DNA of 64,000 bases from Agarilytica sp045430305 (GCA_045430305.1 JAILXW010000001.1:1364001-1428000), one strand, 5' to 3'. Counted from the stretch's first letter, positions 18,165-27,231 are shown. The notes: a model not told the origin generated them from the letters alone. Made by a program: numbers and translations.

Positions 18165-18599
18165 TTATTCTTCGACTTTGCCACCGGCAGCTTCAATAGC
18201 CGCTTTAGCGCCTTTAGTCACAGCCAACCCTTTGAGGGTCACAGCTTTCTTAAGTTCACCTGACAAAAAGACTTTAACGCGCTTGATGTTTTCATTAATC
18301 ACATCAGCCGCTTTCAATGCATCGATATCGATTACATCCGCTTCAACTAAGTTTAACTCAGATAAGCGAACCTCAGCAGTTACACGCGCGATACGACTTG
18401 TGAAACCATACTTAGGCAAGCGCTTTTGAAGTGGCATCTGACCACCCTCAAAACCTGGTCTTACACTGCCGCCTGAACGCGATTTTAAACCTTTATGGCC
18501 TCGACCACCTGTCTTACCTAACCCGCTACCGATACCACGACCACGGCGCTTTTTAGAATGAGTACTGCCTGGGGCTGGCGTTAATGTATTTAAACGCAT
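18165..18599 (-). CDS. rplO: 50S ribosomal protein L15
   Basis: L15 is a late-assembly 23S rRNA binder. The 144-residue product opens MRLNTLTPAPGSTHSKKRRG, with the glycine- and arginine-rich extension typical of the family. I set the start at the ATG at 18599, one base after the rpmD stop; its Shine-Dalgarno AAGGTGA lies within the last rpmD codons. An in-frame GTG three codons upstream is less likely. Confidence 0.96.
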   Translation of the reverse strand: MRLNTLTPAPGSTHSKKRRGRGIGSGLGKTGGRGHKGLKSRSGGSVRPGFEGGQMPLQKRLPKYGFTSRIARVTAEVRLSELNLVEADVIDIDALKAADVINENIKRVKVFLSGELKKAVTLKGLAVTKGAKAAIEAAGGKVEE

Positions 18600-18600
18600 G

Positions 18601-18786
18601 TTATTCACCTTCTACCTTAATCATATAGCGAACTTGATTGATCATGCCTCGCGTCGAAGGAGTATCTTCCACTTCAACGGTATGACCTATGCGACGTAAG
18701 CCCAAACCTCGAACGCTAGCTCGATGGTTCTGCAAGCGCCCGGTGGTGCTTTTTGTTAAGGTAACTTTTACTGTTTTCTTTGCCAT
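18601..18786 (-). CDS. rpmD: 50S ribosomal protein L30
   Basis: The 61-residue product has the L30 core VRGLGLRRIGHTVEVEDTPS and ends just before rplO, with one base between the genes, suggesting translational coupling. The gene is absent from some bacterial groups but standard in gammaproteobacteria. Confidence 0.96.
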   Translation of the reverse strand: MAKKTVKVTLTKSTTGRLQNHRASVRGLGLRRIGHTVEVEDTPSTRGMINQVRYMIKVEGE

Positions 18787-18833
18787 GGTCTTTTGCCAAA
18801 TGCTCGGCGCGCATGCGCCAATCCAATTAATTC

Positions 18834-19343
18834 TTAACCAGTGATTTCTTCTACTGTCTTGCCACGCTTTGCTGCTACTTGCTCTGGCGAACGCATTGCA
18901 CGCAGAGCTTCAAAAGTAGCACGAACGACGTTCACAGGATTTGTAGAGCCATAACATTTTGCCAATACGTTTTGGACACCGGCAATTTCTAGCACGGCTC
19001 GCATAGCGCCACCGGCGATAACACCCGTACCAGGTGACGCAGGCTGCATGTAAACCTTCGACGACGCGTGACGACCCTTAGTAGGGTATTGAATAGTATC
19101 GCCATTCAATTCAACTTGGATCATGTTGCGACGCGCGGCTTCCATTGCTTTTTGTATTGCAATAGGCACTTCACGCGACTTACCACGGCCAAAGCCGACT
19201 TTACCGTTACCGTCACCAACAACTGTAAGTGCTGTAAAACCAAAAATTCGTCCACCCTTAACCGTTTTTGCAACACGGTTAACTTGAACTAATTTTTCTT
19301 GCAAGCCTTCTTGTTGGCTTTCATCAATATTAGATTGCGACAT
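18834..19343 (-). CDS. rpsE: 30S ribosomal protein S5
   Basis: S5 affects decoding accuracy and mRNA unwinding at the entry channel. The 169-residue product has the double-stranded-RNA-binding-like N-terminal domain (VNRVAKTVKGGRIFGFTALT) and the GRGKSREVPIAIQKAMEAAR stretch next to it. The VKGGR loop, site of spectinomycin-resistance changes in E. coli, looks wild type. Confidence 0.98.
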   Translation of the reverse strand: MSQSNIDESQQEGLQEKLVQVNRVAKTVKGGRIFGFTALTVVGDGNGKVGFGRGKSREVPIAIQKAMEAARRNMIQVELNGDTIQYPTKGRHASSKVYMQPASPGTGVIAGGAMRAVLEIAGVQNVLAKCYGSTNPVNVVRATFEALRAMRSPEQVAAKRGKTVEEITG

Positions 19344-19352
19344 AGTTGAACC

Positions 19353-19703
19353 TTAAAACTCCAATCCGCCTTCACGCGCTGCGTCAGCAAGCGCTTTTAC
19401 ACGGCCGTGATATTTAAAACCGCTGCGATCAAAAGCGACTTTGCTAACGCCGGCACTTTTTGCTCGCTCAGCAATCAATTTACCGACAGCTTCCGCCGCT
19501 GACATATTTCCAGTGGAACCACTGCGCAAATCTTTATCGAGAGTCGATGCACTTGCGACCACTTTACCACCCTCTGCCGCAATAACTTGCGCATAAGTGT
19601 GGCGAGGTGTGCGGTTTATGCAAAGACGATCGATACGCAACTCGCTGATTTTCGCGCGAGAGCGCTTTGCACGTCTTAATCTTGATTGTTTTTTTACATT
19701 CAT
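19353..19703 (-). CDS. rplR: 50S ribosomal protein L18
   Basis: L18 binds 5S rRNA. I set the start at the ATG at 19703 (MNVKKQSRLRRAKRSRAKI), which matches the family and gives 116 residues; an in-frame start four codons upstream is not conserved. The C-terminus FDRSGFKYHGRVKALADAAR is highly typical. Confidence 0.97.
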   Translation of the reverse strand: MNVKKQSRLRRAKRSRAKISELRIDRLCINRTPRHTYAQVIAAEGGKVVASASTLDKDLRSGSTGNMSAAEAVGKLIAERAKSAGVSKVAFDRSGFKYHGRVKALADAAREGGLEF

Positions 19704-19776
19704 AATCAATATCACCCAGTTCTCGTTAATGGCCGTTATCAGCCTTTGATTAACGCGAATTATTCTTTCTTACGCC

Positions 19777-20310
19777 TTACTTCTTCTTGGCGTCCTTACG
19801 TCGTACATACTCATCAGCGTAACGAACGCCCTTACCTTTGTACGGCTCTGGCGCTCGGAAAGCGCGAACTTCTGCTGCTGCCTGACCAAGTTGTTGCTTG
19901 TCAGTGCTTTTTAATATGATCTCAGTTTGGCTTGGCGTTTCAGCTGTAACACCTTCAGGCAACTGATAATCGATTGGGTGCGAAAAACCCAGCGTCAAGT
20001 TCAACGTTTTACCAGCCGCCTTAGCACGATAACCAACGCCGTTAAGCTGAAGCTTCTTCTCAAAGCCTTCAGTTACGCCTTTAACCATATTGTTTACTAA
20101 GGAGCGCATTGTTCCCGCCAAAGCAACTGCGGATTGACCACCTATTGCAGGTGAAAACAACAAGCTCTTATCTTCTTGTTTGACATCAACGTCGTTGTTG
20201 ATAATCAAGCTTAAAGAGCCCTTTCCACCTTTAACGGTTAGTTCTTTACCGTCAATTTTGACGTCTACACCCGCTGGCAATTCAACTGGAGCTTTTGCTA
20301 TACGAGACAT
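19777..20310 (-). CDS. rplF: 50S ribosomal protein L6
   Basis: L6 lies near the factor-binding site of the large subunit. The 177-residue product starts MSRIAKAPVELPAGVDVKI and ends with the conserved PEPYKGKGVRYADEYVRRK. It is 73 bp upstream of rplR, one of the larger gaps in the spc cluster, without an obvious signal in the gap. Confidence 0.98.
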   Translation of the reverse strand: MSRIAKAPVELPAGVDVKIDGKELTVKGGKGSLSLIINNDVDVKQEDKSLLFSPAIGGQSAVALAGTMRSLVNNMVKGVTEGFEKKLQLNGVGYRAKAAGKTLNLTLGFSHPIDYQLPEGVTAETPSQTEIILKSTDKQQLGQAAAEVRAFRAPEPYKGKGVRYADEYVRRKDAKKK

Positions 20311-20372
20311 AATTCTCTACTCAATCTAAATTATTTAATCAGTCTTTGATTAGTACTTTAAAGGCTTAACTA

Positions 20373-20765
20373 TTAGAAGACTGTGCAAAGCACTTCGCCG
20401 CCAATACCAGCGCTGCGTGCTGCACGATCAGTCATCACACCTTTACTGGTAGAAACAATCGCAACACCTAAACCACCACGAACTGAAGGCAAATCGTCTT
20501 TACCCGCATAAGCGCGCAAACCTGGACGACTAAACCGACCGATCTCAGCGATTACTGGCTGACCTTTGAAATATTTAAGCTCTAACGTCAGCTCGGCTTT
20601 TGTTTCTTCCGAAACCGAAACGTTTTCGATATAACCTTCTGATACCAACACATCTGCAACGCTCTTCTTTAACTTTGAAGAAGGCATTGTAACTACTGTT
20701 TTGCCAACCATCTGCGCATTACGGATGCGCGTTAACATATCGGCTAATGGGTCTTGCATACTCAT
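20373..20765 (-). CDS. rpsH: 30S ribosomal protein S8
   Basis: S8 binds the central domain of 16S rRNA and in E. coli represses spc operon translation at the rplE start. The 130-residue product begins MSMQDPLADMLTRIRNAQM and ends with the signature GVMTDRAARSAGIGGEVLC. A mimic of the S8 site at rplE was not tested. Confidence 0.98.
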   Translation of the reverse strand: MSMQDPLADMLTRIRNAQMVGKTVVTMPSSKLKKSVADVLVSEGYIENVSVSEETKAELTLELKYFKGQPVIAEIGRFSRPGLRAYAGKDDLPSVRGGLGVAIVSTSKGVMTDRAARSAGIGGEVLCTVF

Positions 20766-20792
20766 AACTATTCGCTCCTAACTGTGCCCGTA

Positions 20793-21098
20793 TTACCAGC
20801 TTGACTTAACTAAGCCTGGTACGTCGCCGCGCATTGCAGCTTCACGCAATTTATTACGGCACAAACCAAATTTTCTATAAACACCATGAGGACGACCCGT
20901 CAATCGACAACGACGTTGTTGACGTGCTGAACTTGAATCACGTGGTAATTTTTGTAGCTTGATCATCGCTTCCCATACTTGCTCATCTTCTGAGTCAGCA
21001 CCATTAATGATCGCTTTTAGTTCTGCACGCTTTTTAGCGTACTTAGCTACAGCTTTTTCTCGCTTAACTTCACGAGCTACCATTGATTTCTTAGCCAT
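20793..21098 (-). CDS. rpsN: 30S ribosomal protein S14 (zinc-free form)
   Basis: The 101-residue product is the long form without the zinc CxxC pairs of short S14. It has the C-terminal signature CRLTGRPHGVYRKFGLCRNK. It sits between rplE (12 bp) and rpsH (27 bp) as usual. Confidence 0.98.
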   Translation of the reverse strand: MAKKSMVAREVKREKAVAKYAKKRAELKAIINGADSEDEQVWEAMIKLQKLPRDSSSARQQRRCRLTGRPHGVYRKFGLCRNKLREAAMRGDVPGLVKSSW

Positions 21099-21110
21099 AC
21101 TGTTTAAACC

Positions 21111-21650
21111 CTAACCTTTAAACGGAAAGTTAAATGCTTTTAACAACGCACGACCTTCTTCGTCGGTACGCGCTGTTGTTGAAATACAAATATCGAGGCC
21201 GCGCAATTTATCGACCTTATCATAATCTATTTCGGGGAAAATGATTTGCTCACTTACGCCCATAGAAAAGTTACCTCGCCCATCAAACTGCTTGGGGCTC
21301 ACACCACGAAAATCACGAACACGCGGTATTGAGATGTTGATGAGTCGATCCAAAAACTCGTACATCTTTTCGCGACGTAACGTAACTTTACAACCGATCG
21401 GCCAGCTTTGACGAACTTTAAAGCCTGCGATGGACTTGCGAGCTTTAGTGATCACCGCTTTTTGACCGGCAATTTTTTCCATGTCGCCGACTGCGTTTTC
21501 GAGTACTTTTTTGTCTGCGAGCGCATCACCAACACCCATATTCAAAGTAATCTTGGTGATTCGTGGAATCTCTGTAGGATTCTTTAGGCTCAACTCTTCT
21601 TGCAGTTGTGGAGCGAGTTCTTTTTTGTAAATTTCTTGTAGCCTGGCCAT
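21111..21650 (-). CDS. rplE: 50S ribosomal protein L5
   Basis: L5 binds 5S rRNA and contacts P-site tRNA. The 179-residue product contains ITKITLNMGVGDALADKK and the C-terminal ICISTTARTDEEGRALL. In E. coli the start of this gene is where S8 represses the spc operon. Confidence 0.98.
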   Translation of the reverse strand: MARLQEIYKKELAPQLQEELSLKNPTEIPRITKITLNMGVGDALADKKVLENAVGDMEKIAGQKAVITKARKSIAGFKVRQSWPIGCKVTLRREKMYEFLDRLINISIPRVRDFRGVSPKQFDGRGNFSMGVSEQIIFPEIDYDKVDKLRGLDICISTTARTDEEGRALLKAFNFPFKG

Positions 21651-21693
21651 CTCTATTTACTCAATCTTGGCTGGTTAATCGTTAGCTGCGCGC

Positions 21694-22011
21694 CTACGCG
21701 TCGACAGCTTCACCATTTGACTTAAAGATGCGAATTTTCTTGCCATCTTCTAACACTTTGAATCCAACACGATCAGCAGTGTTCGTACTTGGATTAAAGA
21801 TCGCCACATTTGATGCTTGAATTGGCGCTTCTTTATCTACGATACCGCCAGTTATGCCCAGCTGTGGGTTTGGTTTTTGGTGCTTTTTAATCATCTGCAC
21901 ACCAGAAACGATCAAACGACCGTCTGTCATAACGCGATTAACAGTACCGCGCTTACCTTTATCGCGACCGGTGATCACAATCACTTCGTCGTTCTTTTTA
22001 ATCTTACGCAT
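21694..22011 (-). CDS. rplX: 50S ribosomal protein L24
   Basis: L24 is an assembly initiator near the tunnel exit. The 105-residue product has an N-terminal KOW motif (MRKIKKNDEVIVITGRDKGK) and the GGIVDKEAPIQASNVAIF segment. It is 31 bp downstream of rplN. Confidence 0.97.
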   Translation of the reverse strand: MRKIKKNDEVIVITGRDKGKRGTVNRVMTDGRLIVSGVQMIKKHQKPNPQLGITGGIVDKEAPIQASNVAIFNPSTNTADRVGFKVLEDGKKIRIFKSNGEAVDA

Positions 22012-22041
22012 GGTTCAATTCCTCTCGCCGTTCGCTATGTC

Positions 22042-22410
22042 TTAAAGCACTTCAGGCGCTAAAGAAATAATCTTCATGAACTTCTCGCTGCGAAGCTCAC
22101 GCGTAACAGGGCCAAAAATACGTGTGCCGATTGGCGCGTCCGAAGCATTCAGTAGCACAGCTGCGTTGTCATCGAAACGGATCAATGATCCATCTTGACG
22201 GCGAACACCTTTGCGAGTACGAACAACAACGGCTTTCATTACTTGGCCTTTTTTCACTTTACCGCGAGGGATTGCCTCTTTAACGGTTACTTTGATGATG
22301 TCGCCGACGGCGGCATAGCGTCGGTGCGAACCACCGAGCACTTTGATACACATAACACGGCGTGCACCGCTGTTATCAGCAACATCCAAATAAGTTTGTG
22401 TCTGAATCAT
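22042..22410 (-). CDS. rplN: 50S ribosomal protein L14
   Basis: L14 forms an intersubunit bridge and is the target of the silencing factor RsfS. The 122-residue product starts MIQTQTYLDVADNSGARRVM and has the GKVKKGQVMKAVVVRTRKG core. It opens the spc cluster; I saw no separate strong promoter in the 37-bp gap after rpsQ, so S10 and spc may be co-transcribed. Confidence 0.98.
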   Translation of the reverse strand: MIQTQTYLDVADNSGARRVMCIKVLGGSHRRYAAVGDIIKVTVKEAIPRGKVKKGQVMKAVVVRTRKGVRRQDGSLIRFDDNAAVLLNASDAPIGTRIFGPVTRELRSEKFMKIISLAPEVL

Positions 22411-22447
22411 TCTCTTACTCCAAAACCTTTACTTGGGCTACCAACAC

Positions 22448-22714
22448 TTAGATTTGTGTCGCACGCTCTTCAATTTTCACTAGGGCCCAAGACTTTGTTT
22501 TAGAAAGTGGGCGAGATTCTGCGATCGTCACTGTGTCACCGATCTTGCAATCGTTGTTTTCGTCGTGAGCCTTCAACTTTGAAGACTTACTCACGTACTT
22601 ACCGTAAACCGGGTGCTTTACACGACGGTCGATACTAACAACGATAGACTTGTTCATTTTGTCGCTAACAACTCTTCCGGTTAGCGTACGCACTGATTTT
22701 TCTTGTTCAGCCAT
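22448..22714 (-). CDS. rpsQ: 30S ribosomal protein S17
   Basis: S17 binds the 5' domain of 16S rRNA. The 88-residue product has the OB-fold signature VVSDKMNKSIVVSIDRRVKHP and GDTVTIAESRPLSKTKSW. It is the last gene of the S10 cluster, 2 bp after rpmC. Confidence 0.97.
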   Translation of the reverse strand: MAEQEKSVRTLTGRVVSDKMNKSIVVSIDRRVKHPVYGKYVSKSSKLKAHDENNDCKIGDTVTIAESRPLSKTKSWALVKIEERATQI

Positions 22715-22716
22715 GC

Positions 22717-22908
22717 TTAGTTACCCGCCTTTTCTTTAAGCACAGTTTTAATTAGTGCGATATTACGTCGAGTTTCTTTTAACAAATGAGTTTGATTCAA
22801 TTGACCTGTTGATTTCTGCATGCGCAAGCTAAATTGCTCTTTCAACTGCGCTTCTAAATCACCCTGCAACTGATCAGCGGTTTTTTCTTTGAGTTCTTGC
22901 GCTTTCAT
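22717..22908 (-). CDS. rpmC: 50S ribosomal protein L29
   Basis: L29 lies at the tunnel exit and helps bind SRP and trigger factor. The 63-residue helical product begins MKAQELKEKTADQLQ and contains HLLKETRRNIALIKTVL. Its start overlaps the rplP stop by one base, a sign of translational coupling. Confidence 0.96.
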   Translation of the reverse strand: MKAQELKEKTADQLQGDLEAQLKEQFSLRMQKSTGQLNQTHLLKETRRNIALIKTVLKEKAGN

Positions 22909-23321
22909 TACATCACCGACCGTTTAACAAAGGTTGTGTTTAGCGGCAGCTTGGCTGCGCCAAGAGCGAATGCTTCACGAGCCAGCTCTTCTGAAACACC
23001 TTCCATTTCATAAAGGATTTTGCCTGGTTGAATCTGACAGATCCAATATTCAACATTACCCTTACCTTTACCTTGACGAACCTCAAGAGGTTTCTCTGTA
23101 ATCGGCTTATCTGGAAATACGCGAATCCAGATTTTACCGCCACGTTTTACGTGACGTGTCATAGCACGACGAGCGGCTTCGATTTGGCGAGCAGTAATGC
23201 GACCGCGAGCGGTAGCCTTAAGTCCAAATTCGCCGAAGCTCACTTTTGAGCCGCGATGCGCAAGACCGCGATTGCGACCCTTCATCTGCTTTCTAAATTT
23301 CGTACGCTTTGGTTGAAGCAT
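22908..23321 (-). CDS. rplP: 50S ribosomal protein L16
   Basis: L16 organises the A-site tRNA elbow and peptidyl-transferase surroundings. The 137-residue product begins MLQPKRTKFRKQMKGRNRG. The segment PLEVRQGKGKGNVEYWI contains the arginine that the oxygenase YcfD hydroxylates in E. coli. Confidence 0.98.
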   Translation of the reverse strand: MLQPKRTKFRKQMKGRNRGLAHRGSKVSFGEFGLKATARGRITARQIEAARRAMTRHVKRGGKIWIRVFPDKPITEKPLEVRQGKGKGNVEYWICQIQPGKILYEMEGVSEELAREAFALGAAKLPLNTTFVKRSVM

Positions 23322-23393
23322 TTCTCTAACTCTTTAATTCAATTCTTAAGAACTTTATCTACGTCACTTGTAGTGTGACTTTTACGTCTCGCC

Positions 23394-24071
23394 TTACTTC
23401 GACGATTTCTTCTTAGGTGCTTTGGTTTCTTGCTCTTCCATTCCACCAATAACTTCACCTTTAAAGATCCACACTTTAACGCCAATAATGCCGTAAGTGG
23501 TCAAACCTTCTGCTGTCGCATAATCGATATCTGCTCGCAATGTATGAAGTGGCACGCGACCTTCACGATACCATTCTGTACGTGCGATTTCTGCGCCGCC
23601 TAAACGACCTCCTACTTGTACTTTTACGCCTTGTGCGCCTTGGCGCATTGCGTTTTGTACTGCACGTTTCATCGCTCGGCGGAACATCACTCGACGCTCC
23701 AACTGCTGAGCCACACTTTGCGCAACCAAAGTTGCATCGAGGTCTGGCTTACGAATTTCTTCGATATTGATGTGCACAGGCACACCCATTTGCTTACTTA
23801 ACTTAGTGCGAAGCTTTTCAACATCTTCACCTTTTTTACCAATCACAATGCCTGGACGAGCAGTGTGAATAGTAATGCGCGCCGTGTTAGCAGGACGCTC
23901 GATCTCTACGCGACTAACATTAGCGCTTGCCAATGTTTTCTTGATGTAATCGCGAACTTGCAGATCCGTGTTGAGCTTATCGGCATAGTCACTTTTTGTG
24001 GCAAACCACGTTGACGTGTGCTTTTTAACAATTCCAAGACGAATCCCGGTTGGATGTACTTTCTGACCCAT
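23394..24071 (-). CDS. rpsC: 30S ribosomal protein S3
   Basis: S3 forms part of the mRNA entry tunnel. The 225-residue product has an N-terminal KH domain with the GXXG loop (GIVIGKKGEDVEKLR, about 60-74) and the C-terminal domain with GRLGGAEIARTEWYREGRVP. A short charged tail (ETKAPKKKSSK) ends it. It is 72 bp upstream of rplP. Confidence 0.98.
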   Translation of the reverse strand: MGQKVHPTGIRLGIVKKHTSTWFATKSDYADKLNTDLQVRDYIKKTLASANVSRVEIERPANTARITIHTARPGIVIGKKGEDVEKLRTKLSKQMGVPVHINIEEIRKPDLDATLVAQSVAQQLERRVMFRRAMKRAVQNAMRQGAQGVKVQVGGRLGGAEIARTEWYREGRVPLHTLRADIDYATAEGLTTYGIIGVKVWIFKGEVIGGMEEQETKAPKKKSSK

Positions 24072-24082
24072 AAGTTCGCTCT

Positions 24083-24415
24083 CTACTCGTCCGCTACTTT
24101 CACGGTAATGTGGCAGGTGCGTTTTAAGATACGGTCTGCACGACCTTTCGCACGCGGCATAATACGCTTTAACGTTGTACCTTCATCCACAAAAATTGTG
24201 GACACCTTTAATTCATCGACATCGGCACCTTCATTGTGCTCTGCATTAGCAATTGCAGATTCCAACACCTTTTTAACAAAGTGCGCACCTTTCTTTTTAC
24301 TAAAAGTCAAAATATCGAGTGCTTCTTCAACTGACTGGCCACGCACTTGGTCGGCAACCAATCGGGCTTTTTGTGCGGACAAGTTAGCGCCGCGCAATTT
24401 AGCTTGAACTTCCAT
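24083..24415 (-). CDS. rplV: 50S ribosomal protein L22
   Basis: L22's beta-hairpin lines the exit tunnel and is where macrolide-resistance changes occur. The 110-residue product contains AIANAEHNEGADVDELKV and the hairpin region RIMPRAKGRADRILKRTCH, which looks wild type. It is 11 bp from rpsC and 10 bp from rpsS. Confidence 0.98.
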   Translation of the reverse strand: MEVQAKLRGANLSAQKARLVADQVRGQSVEEALDILTFSKKKGAHFVKKVLESAIANAEHNEGADVDELKVSTIFVDEGTTLKRIMPRAKGRADRILKRTCHITVKVADE

Positions 24416-24425
24416 CGTGCTTTAC

Positions 24426-24701
24426 CTATCGCTTAGCTTTTTTGTCAGCAACGTGGCCACGGTACGTGCGCGTTGCAGCGAACTCACCTAGTTTGTGACC
24501 TACCATTTCTTCGTTAACCAAGACTGGCACGTGTTGACGACCGTTGTGGACAGCGATTGTCAGACCTACCATCTCGGGCATAATCATTGAACGACGCGAC
24601 CAAGTCTTAATGGGGCGGCGATCGTTTTTCTCTGCGGCCACTTCCACCTTCTTAAGTAAGTGGTGATCGATAAATGGGCCTTTCTTCAGTGAACGTGGCA
24701 C
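24426..24701 (-). CDS. rpsS: 30S ribosomal protein S19
   Basis: S19 contacts S13 in the head and the A-site tRNA. The 91-residue product begins MPRSLKKGPFIDHHLLKKVE and has the family signature VNEEMVGHKLGEFAATRTYRG-like core. Its gene follows rplB by 26 bp. Confidence 0.98.
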   Translation of the reverse strand: MPRSLKKGPFIDHHLLKKVEVAAEKNDRRPIKTWSRRSMIMPEMVGLTIAVHNGRQHVPVLVNEEMVGHKLGEFAATRTYRGHVADKKAKR

Positions 24702-24727
24702 TGTGATATCCTCTTTACTTAAGCGTA

Positions 24728-25555
24728 TTATTTCTTATTACGACGACGAACAATCATATTATCCGTACGCTTGTTTTTACGAGTTTTGTAACCCTTAGTC
24801 GGCATACCCCAAGGCGATACAGGATGACGACCGCCTGATGTGCGACCCTCACCACCACCATGCGGGTGATCAACTGGGTTCATAGCAACACCGCGAACCG
24901 TTGGGCGCACACCGCGCCAACGCGTAGCTCCAGCCTTACCAAGTGAGCGCAAGTTGTGCTCACTATTAGAAACCTCACCTAAAGTTGCGCGACAATCCGC
25001 TAAGACTTTACGCATTTCACCACTACGTAAGCGCAATGTAGCGTGGCGACCTTCACGAGCCACTAACTGAACGGAAGCACCAGCAGAGCGAGCCATTTGA
25101 GCCCCTTTACCAGGCTTAAGCTCAACACAGTGAACCATGCTACCTACAGGCATGTTACGCAACGGTAAGCAGTTACCCACCTTGATTGCTGCAGCATCAC
25201 CCGATTCAATTTTATCGCCAGCTTTTAAAGCCTTTGGCGCAATAATGTAGCGACGCTCGCCATCTAAGTAGCAAACCAACGCAATATGCGCACTGCGGTT
25301 TGGATCGTATTCAATACGCTCAACTTTTGCAGTAATACCATCTTTATTTCGTCTGAAATCGACTTTACGGTAGTGCTGCTTATGCCCACCACCCACATGA
25401 CGGGTAGTGATACGACCAGCGTTATTACGACCGCCAGTCTTGGATTTCTTTTCTAGCAAGGGCGCGTGTGGCGCACCTTTGTGCAACTCTGGGCTTGACA
25501 CACTTACAACAAATCGGCGGCCCGCAGAAGTTGGTTTACGTTTTAATAAAGGCAT
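24728..25555 (-). CDS. rplB: 50S ribosomal protein L2
   Basis: L2 is essential for subunit joining and supports peptidyl transfer. The 275-residue product has the RNA-binding core and the conserved C-terminal segment GVAMNPVDHPHGGGEGRT, which includes the functionally important histidine. It lies 11 bp from rplW. Confidence 0.98.
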   Translation of the reverse strand: MPLLKRKPTSAGRRFVVSVSSPELHKGAPHAPLLEKKSKTGGRNNAGRITTRHVGGGHKQHYRKVDFRRNKDGITAKVERIEYDPNRSAHIALVCYLDGERRYIIAPKALKAGDKIESGDAAAIKVGNCLPLRNMPVGSMVHCVELKPGKGAQMARSAGASVQLVAREGRHATLRLRSGEMRKVLADCRATLGEVSNSEHNLRSLGKAGATRWRGVRPTVRGVAMNPVDHPHGGGEGRTSGGRHPVSPWGMPTKGYKTRKNKRTDNMIVRRRNKK

Positions 25556-25566
25556 TTCGTCGCTCC

Positions 25567-25863
25567 TTATTCCGCAGTAGCAAAGTCAATTTCTTGACCC
25601 GCCGCCAATCGAACGTACGCTTTTTTCCAATCGTTGCGACGACCTAGGCCGTAGCGAGTACGCTTGGTCTTACCCTTAACATTCAAGGTGCGAACGGTTT
25701 CTACTTTCACATCAAACATCTTTTCCACAGCAGCATGAATTTCAGGCTTGCTTGCATCCTTAATAACTTTAAATGCAACCTGATTTGCGCTTTCGGCAAC
25801 CATTGATGTCTTTTCAGAAACCACTGGCGCTAAGATAACTTTATATAGGCGTTCTTGGTTCAT
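25567..25863 (-). CDS. rplW: 50S ribosomal protein L23
   Basis: L23 is the docking site for trigger factor and SRP at the tunnel exit. The 98-residue product has the KPEIHAAVEKMFDVKVETV core. Its start overlaps the end of rplD by 4 bp, which implies translational coupling. Confidence 0.97.
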   Translation of the reverse strand: MNQERLYKVILAPVVSEKTSMVAESANQVAFKVIKDASKPEIHAAVEKMFDVKVETVRTLNVKGKTKRTRYGLGRRNDWKKAYVRLAAGQEIDFATAE

Positions 25864-26474
25864 ACCAGAACCTCCTCAAGCTTTTTAAGTGCAGCAACAG
25901 TGATAAGTACTTTTTCAGCACGTACCAAGCTAACCGGATCAAGACCCGCAACGTCACGCACATCAACTTTATGCAAATTACGTGAAGCCAAGTAAAGGTT
26001 TTCACTTACCTCTTCGCTCACGATTAACACATCAGCGATATCGTATGAAGCTAGCGCTTGAACCAAATTTTTTGTTTTTGGTGCATCAACATCAAAACCT
26101 TCAACAACAACCAAACGCTCTTGACGAGCCAACTCAGAAACAATACAACGCAATGCAGCACGGTACATTTTCTTATTTAGCTTTTGCTCAAAATCGCGCG
26201 GCTTTGCAGCAAACGTAACACCACCAGCACGCCAGATTGGGCTGCGGATAGTACCAGCACGAGCTCGACCAGTGCCTTTTTGGCGCCATGGCTTTTTACC
26301 ACCGCCTGACACTTCTGATCGGGTTTTCTGCGCCTTGCTACCTTGACGAGCGGCTGCCATATAAGCAACAACTGCCTGATGCACAAGGTCTTGATTAAAT
26401 TCTTTTCCGAAAGCAACTTCAGATACAGCAACGGTACCTTTAGCGCCTTGCGGAGTAGCAATACTTAATTCCAT
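25860..26474 (-). CDS. rplD: 50S ribosomal protein L4
   Basis: L4 lines the exit tunnel and in E. coli also autoregulates the S10 operon by attenuation and translational control. The 204-residue product has the tunnel loop KKPWRQKGTGRARAGTIRSP (about 60-80), site of macrolide-resistance changes, with wild-type appearance. Whether it regulates here is open, because the leader before rpsJ is short. Confidence 0.98.
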   Translation of the reverse strand: MELSIATPQGAKGTVAVSEVAFGKEFNQDLVHQAVVAYMAAARQGSKAQKTRSEVSGGGKKPWRQKGTGRARAGTIRSPIWRAGGVTFAAKPRDFEQKLNKKMYRAALRCIVSELARQERLVVVEGFDVDAPKTKNLVQALASYDIADVLIVSEEVSENLYLASRNLHKVDVRDVAGLDPVSLVRAEKVLITVAALKKLEEVLV

Positions 26475-26492
26475 GGTCGACTCCTAGGAAAC

Positions 26493-27134
26493 TTAACCGT
26501 TGTTGCGCTTTTTAACAGCAGGACGAACAATCACGTCACCACCTGGAGCACCGGGAACAGCGCCTTTAATAAGGATCAAATTGCGATCTGCATCGACCTT
26601 AACAACTTCTAGATTCTGCGTAGTTACACGCTCAGCACCCATATGACCAGCCATCTTCTTACCTTTAAATACACGACCAGGCGTTTGACATTGACCAATA
26701 GAACCAGGTGCACGATGAGACAATGAGTTACCGTGAGTTGCGTCTTGCATACTGAAATTCCAACGCTTTACACCACCAGCAAACCCTTTACCCTTTGAAG
26801 TGCCTGTCACATCGACAATCTGACCCTCTTCAAACAGGGACACAGTAAGCTCTGAGCCCACTGCATACTCACCATCATCAATGCGAAATTCCCACAAACC
26901 ACGACCAGCCTCTGTTTCAGCTTTAGCAAAATGGCCTTTTTGTGGCTTATTAACACGAGACGCACGCTTATCACCAGTAGCAACCTGCACCGCTGTGTAA
27001 CCGTCTACATCTTTTGTTTTAACTTGAGTAACGCGATTTGGAGACACCTCCAAAACAGTTACAGGTATTGACTGACCTTCGTCTGTAAAGATACGGGTCA
27101 TACCGCTTTTGCGGCCGACTATGCCAATTGTCAT
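26493..27134 (-). CDS. rplC: 50S ribosomal protein L3
   Basis: L3 starts large-subunit assembly and reaches the peptidyl-transferase centre. The 213-residue product contains SHRAPGSIGQCQTPGRVFKG, with the glutamine (in GQCQ) methylated by PrmB in E. coli. It is preceded by a 112-bp gap after rpsJ that can form hairpins, unusual for this cluster. Confidence 0.98.
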   Translation of the reverse strand: MTIGIVGRKSGMTRIFTDEGQSIPVTVLEVSPNRVTQVKTKDVDGYTAVQVATGDKRASRVNKPQKGHFAKAETEAGRGLWEFRIDDGEYAVGSELTVSLFEEGQIVDVTGTSKGKGFAGGVKRWNFSMQDATHGNSLSHRAPGSIGQCQTPGRVFKGKKMAGHMGAERVTTQNLEVVKVDADRNLILIKGAVPGAPGGDVIVRPAVKKRNNG

Positions 27135-27210
27135 CTTAACCTCTCAGTGTACGGGGCTTTCCCCAATCTTGGGACCCGCTATGGCCGCCCATTTCAGAGC
27201 GTTACACATA

Positions 27211-27231
27211 CCGAAAGCACCATGCTTCCGG
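27211..27231 (-). promoter_or_regulatory. Hairpin in the rpsJ-rplC spacer
   Basis: On the minus strand CCGGAAGC pairs with GCTTTCGG (one G-U) around a 5-nt loop, 77 bp upstream of rplC. A second possible GGGG/CCCC pairing lies closer to rplC. A role as pausing or autoregulatory site is inference. Confidence 0.4.
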